A stretch of DNA of 58,945 nucleotides, from contig JAFTNU010000054.1 in the NCBI GenBank assembly GCA_017451735.1, forward strand, positions 1 through 58,945, read 5' to 3'. Under the pieces are notes generated by a model, which had not been told where the DNA came from, did no database searches, and saw only the letters and a program-made list of their open reading frames with translations. This DNA is from Clostridia bacterium (GTDB lineage: Bacteria > Bacillota > Clostridia > Oscillospirales > CAG-272). A program made the translations under genes and the position numbers. Below are positions 58,320-58,945 of the stretch, piece after piece (the first letter of the stretch is position 1; each line of letters starts with the position of its first letter).

Positions 58320-58373
58320 ATTATACTCAAAGCCTGTTCCATATCGGTTCCACATCGGTTCCTCCATCGTTCC
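58320..58373 (-). promoter_or_regulatory. Promoter of FAS locus 2 with four 11-bp-spaced heptamers
   Basis: On the minus strand TATAAT (58320-58325) is preceded, after exactly 8 bp, by GGAACAG (58334-58340), GGAACCG (58345-58351), GGAACCG (58356-58362) and GGAACGA (58367-58373). Each starts 11 bp from the next. There is no good -35 box (ACCGAT at 17 bp). The layout equals that of SARP-activated promoters: direct heptamers on one face of the helix, the last one 8 bp from the -10. Confidence 0.8.
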
Positions 58374-58411
58374 ACCTTCAAAAGATGCGTTCCTTCTGCG
58401 AGAAGCGCTGC

Positions 58412-58450
58412 AAAAGCCGGCCATCAGCATGATGCTGATGGCCGGCTTTT
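58412..58450. terminator. Strong terminator upstream of the FAS locus 2 promoter
   Basis: A 19-bp perfect stem (58412-58430 with 58432-58450) flanked by an A-run and a T-run. It shields the fab promoter from transcription coming from tRNA-Lys or the hairpin-rich region. Confidence 0.85.
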
Positions 58451-58484
58451 ATTCTTTGTTGAAAAACACCGTTCAGGGAGCGCC

Positions 58485-58830
58485 TGCCGGAACGCTATGC
58501 GTTCAGCCCCGGGACCTCACTGCCCACTTGCCTGTGGCAAGTGCCGCTCGCCGAGGTGAGTGTGTGAGTCTTAGTTGCTCGGCTCAGCTCCGCTGAGCTG
58601 CCAACTGAAGAATGCCTTGGCATTCTTCGTACCAGACCGCGTGGCGGGCTGGTGGGTGGGCATAAAGGTGCATAGGCGACTCGCCGTATAAAAAAGAAAA
58701 TTGTTGTTGGCTCCCCCTGCTGGACGCTTGTCTCTGAACACTACGTGTTCAGGGCAAGTTTCGCCATAGAAAGCAAAACGGGGAAAGACATTCAGAAACT
58801 TGCAGGGTTAAAACCGCTTAGAGGAAACAA
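58485..58830. ncRNA. Hairpin-rich non-coding region, candidate structured RNA
   Basis: No convincing gene is present. At least five short, sequence-unrelated hairpins lie in a row: GAACGC/GCGTTC (58490s), ACTTGCC/GGCAAGT (58527-58543), CAGCT/AGCTG (58585-58600), GAAGAATGCC/GGCATTCTTC (58607-58628) and CTGAACAC/GTGTTCAG (58734-58752). The last is closed further by CTTGtC/GgCAAG. CCCTGC (near 58714) can pair with GCAGGG (58802-58807) to enclose it. This nested pattern suggests a folded RNA of ~200-340 bases; strand and family are not settled. Confidence 0.4.
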
Positions 58831-58853
58831 AAAGAAAATCCATATGGAACAAT

Positions 58854-58929
58854 TGGTGCACCTTCAGGGATTCGAACCCGGGACCCACTGATTAAGAGTC
58901 AGTTGCTCTACCAACTGAGCTAAAGGTGC
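58854..58929 (-). tRNA. tRNA-Lys (anticodon CTT)
   Basis: A 76-base gene with encoded CCA (58854-58856). The acceptor stem GCACCTT pairs with AAGGTGC. The anticodon loop CTCTTAA gives CTT, and the T-loop is GTTCGAATC. Confidence 0.95.
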
Positions 58930-58945
58930 GTGCACATGTTCCATA

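Noticed and set aside
58320..58373. FapR- or FabT-type palindromic operator upstream of the fab operon.
   Set aside because: The sequence has direct, not inverted, repeats; no matching palindrome is present.
58655..58670. A nine-base match (TAAAGGTGC) between the hairpin-rich region and the tRNA-Lys 5' end, suggesting an attachment site.
   Set aside because: Nine bases is too short, no integrase is nearby, and the flanking bases do not match.
1..58945. CRISPR array, rRNA operon, transposase or integrase gene, or prophage module.
   Set aside because: I saw no regularly spaced direct repeats, no rRNA sequence, and no transposase, integrase or phage structural genes on either strand.

Overview
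The window looks like a low-to-mid GC Clostridia chromosome, probably a gut Oscillospiraceae/Eubacteriales-type bacterium. Supporting signs are strong AGGAGG ribosome sites, canonical TTGACA-17-TATAAT promoters, FabK-type enoyl reductase, DegV, DUF6514 and DUF1294 proteins, an ECF-like sigma/anti-sigma pair, and no outer-membrane genes. This placement is inferred from gene content only.

Bases 1-5.7 kb are an AT-rich defence island that ends at a tRNA-Leu gene. It holds the 3' part of a GIY-YIG/SF2-helicase protein and a complete four-gene operon that I read as an ABC-three-component (ABC-3C) conflict system: a small membrane protein, a CTD-like protein, a small middle component and a DUF2326-type ABC ATPase. 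The first two proteins carry the same xNxVAGRDIxN motif. From 5.8 to 8.8 kb come tRNA-Leu and tRNA-Pro, a DUF6514 gene, a secreted protein, the sigma/anti-sigma pair and an intergenic palindromic repeat.

From 8.8 to 15.2 kb (minus strand) is one surface-polysaccharide operon: rfbA, rfbB, rfbD, rfbC, a GT2 glycosyltransferase, a priming sugar transferase and an O-antigen ligase/polymerase-like membrane protein. From 15.4 to 26.8 kb lie carbohydrate and small-molecule genes with local regulators (GH4 glycosidase, serine hydrolase, two AraC, DeoR, SDR, type I dehydroquinase-like protein, zinc dehydrogenase), an antiporter, a degenerate RNase III-like protein and DUF1294.

The most striking part is a pair of type II fatty-acid-synthase-like loci on the minus strand. 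Locus 2 (58.3-47.7 kb) is a complete elongation operon: acp, fabK, fabD, fabG, fabF, accB, fabZ, accC, accD, accA, an acyl-CoA synthetase and plsX. A PAS-rich regulator with a SARP-type winged helix and a thioesterase follow it. Its promoter has four heptamer repeats at exactly 11-bp spacing ending 8 bp from the -10 box, the geometry known for SARP activators. Locus 1 (35.7-26.8 kb) has its own acp, fabG, fabZ, fabD, accD, accA, a PlsC-like acyltransferase, a patatin with an in-frame stop and a flavin reductase, but no enoyl reductase, accB or accC. Its condensing enzyme is a single 796-residue fusion of an active ketosynthase and a second ketosynthase fold that lacks all three catalytic residues, i.e. 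a KS-CLF-like protein. This suggests a second, possibly polyene-forming, acyl synthase that borrows biotin carboxylase from locus 2.

Between the two loci (35.8-45.0 kb) are two DegV proteins, a two-component system, cardiolipin synthase, a GT8 glycosyltransferase, an Ldh-family dehydrogenase with a divergent AraC regulator, and an alkaline-phosphatase-superfamily enzyme. The window ends with a hairpin-rich non-coding stretch and tRNA-Lys.
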